Positions 63,389 through 64,000 of a stretch of 64,000 bases of DNA are shown here, one piece after another; positions within the stretch are counted from its first letter, which is position 1, and each line of letters opens with the position of its first letter. The translations under genes were made by a program, and so were the position numbers. Source of the stretch: Paraburkholderia agricolaris. GTDB lineage: Bacteria; Pseudomonadota; Gammaproteobacteria; Burkholderiales; Burkholderiaceae. The notes beneath the pieces were generated by a model. It was not told the origin of the DNA. It saw nothing but the letters and a program-made list of their open reading frames with translations, and searched no databases. The DNA lies in contig NZ_QPER01000001.1 of the NCBI RefSeq assembly GCF_009455635.1, positions 4,402,001 to 4,466,000 on the forward strand, read 5' to 3'.

Positions 63389-63700
63389 TTATTGGAGCTT
63401 GATTTCCACGTCCACGCCAGCCGGCAGGTCCAGCTTCATCAGTGCGTCAACGGTCTTATCCGTCGGGTCGACGATGTCCATCAGACGTTGGTGCGTACGG
63501 ATTTCGAGCTGATCACGCGACGTCTTGTTGACGTGCGGCGAACGCAGGATGTCGAAACGTTGAATGCGGGTCGGCAGGGGCACCGGACCACGAACGATTG
63601 CGCCAGTCCGCTTTGCCGTGTCGACGATTTCAGCTGCCGATTGATCGATCAGGCGATAGTCGAAAGCCTTCAGGCGAATGCGGATTTTCTGGTTCTGCAT
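63389..63700 (-). CDS. rpsJ: 30S ribosomal protein S10
   Basis: A 103-aa protein starting [19 protein letters not shown] with the signature [23 protein letters not shown]. It also acts with NusB in antitermination in other bacteria. It is separated from rplC by 201 bases with a promoter and hairpin, so it probably belongs to the upstream tuf transcript. Confidence 0.98.
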   Translation of the reverse strand: MQNQKIRIRLKAFDYRLIDQSAAEIVDTAKRTGAIVRGPVPLPTRIQRFDILRSPHVNKTSRDQLEIRTHQRLMDIVDPTDKTVDALMKLDLPAGVDVEIKLQ

Positions 63701-63757
63701 GACAATTCCTTGGAAAGAGCGAGGCGGTATTGCGCCGCCAGATAGTAAAAGAACGTA

Positions 63758-63792
63758 GAGCCGGGCACCTGCTTTGGTGCTGGCGCCCGGCT
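63758..63792 (-). terminator. Possible weak terminator between tuf and rpsJ
   Basis: GAGCCGGGC and GCCCGGCTC pair with an inner imperfect stem. On the minus strand the nearest T-rich tract (TTCTTTT) starts only after several other bases, so full termination is doubtful. Confidence 0.35.
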
Positions 63793-63827
63793 CCGGGCAC
63801 CACTTATTGCAACGTCAACCCTCGATT

Positions 63828-64000
63828 TTACTCGAGAATCTTGGCAACCACACCAGCGCCGACCGTACGGCCACCTTCGCGAATTGCGAAGCGCAGACCT
63901 TCTTCCATCGCGATCGGGTTGATCAGCTTCACCGTGATCGACACGTTGTCGCCCGGCATGACCATTTCCTTGTCCTTCGGCAACTCGATCGAGCCCGTCA
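63828..64000 (-). CDS. tuf: Elongation factor Tu, C-terminal part (cut by window edge)
   Basis: The last 57 codons of EF-Tu are visible, ending AGVVAKILE before TAA at 63828-63830. [20 protein letters not shown] and [20 protein letters not shown] are the near-invariant end of domain 3. The gene continues beyond the right edge. Its position just before rpsJ is the usual rpsL-rpsG-fusA-tuf-rpsJ order. Confidence 0.98.
   Translation of the reverse strand, partial: TGSIELPKDKEMVMPGDNVSITVKLINPIAMEEGLRFAIREGGRTVGAGVVAKILE

Overview
The window is a chromosomal segment of a high-GC beta-proteobacterium. Protein sequences, gene order (pilMNOPQ-aroKB-dgt, gltBD, msrPQ, resB-ccsB, engB-hemB-dsbD-cutA, and the S10/spc/alpha ribosomal clusters) and codon use all point to Burkholderia sensu lato, probably Paraburkholderia. 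No tRNA, rRNA, CRISPR array, prophage or intact insertion sequence was seen. It is mostly core genome with one accessory-looking stretch at about 5-17 kb.

Layout. At 1-3.1 kb a leftward thiamin operon (thiO-thiS-thiG-thiE, the last cut by the window edge) is headed by a TPP riboswitch with its own promoter; a possible 38-codon leader ORF lies between riboswitch and thiO. At 3.4-6.0 kb an SbmA/BacA-like ABC transporter is followed by an SDR protein that lacks the catalytic Tyr. At 6.3-12.8 kb there is an envelope and signalling block: a small secreted protein, a lipoprotein, an orphan OmpR-type regulator, a leftward four-gene set ending in a stand-alone flgH, then a second regulator with its histidine kinase. 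At 13-16.7 kb are a Tat/lipoprotein tyrosine-phosphatase-like protein whose catalytic Cys is Ser, and an MFS transporter paired with a D-amino-acid dehydrogenase.

At 16.9-23.2 kb lies gltBD (glutamate synthase), then a RAYT-type transposase relative lacking its HUH motif, an OmpW porin and a DUF883/ElaB-like protein. From 25.9 to 33.4 kb a leftward operon runs pilM-pilN-pilO/P(fused)-pilQ-aroK-aroB-dgt, with mrcA (PBP1A) divergent. From 36 to 48.8 kb are cyaY, lptM-lysA, msrPQ, resB-ccsB (system II cytochrome c maturation) beside a cytochrome c4, then engB, hemB, dsbD and cutA.

From 49 kb to the end, everything is leftward ribosomal: rpsJ, rplC-D-W-B, rpsS, rplV, rpsC, rplP, rpmC, rpsQ (S10), rplN-X-E, rpsN-H, rplF-R, rpsE, rpmD, rplO, secY, infA, rpmJ (spc), rpsM-K-D, rpoA, rplQ (alpha), with the 3' end of tuf at the right edge. 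Readable control elements include a strong promoter inside the hairpin separating rpsQ from rplN, a promoter in front of rplC, and an intrinsic terminator between rpoA and rplQ.

The observations most worth following up are the flgH/two-regulator block, the leader ORF of the thi operon, the PilO-PilP fusion, and three proteins that keep a fold but have lost the catalytic residue (SDR, tyrosine phosphatase, RAYT). All assignments rest on reading the sequence; no database search was run.
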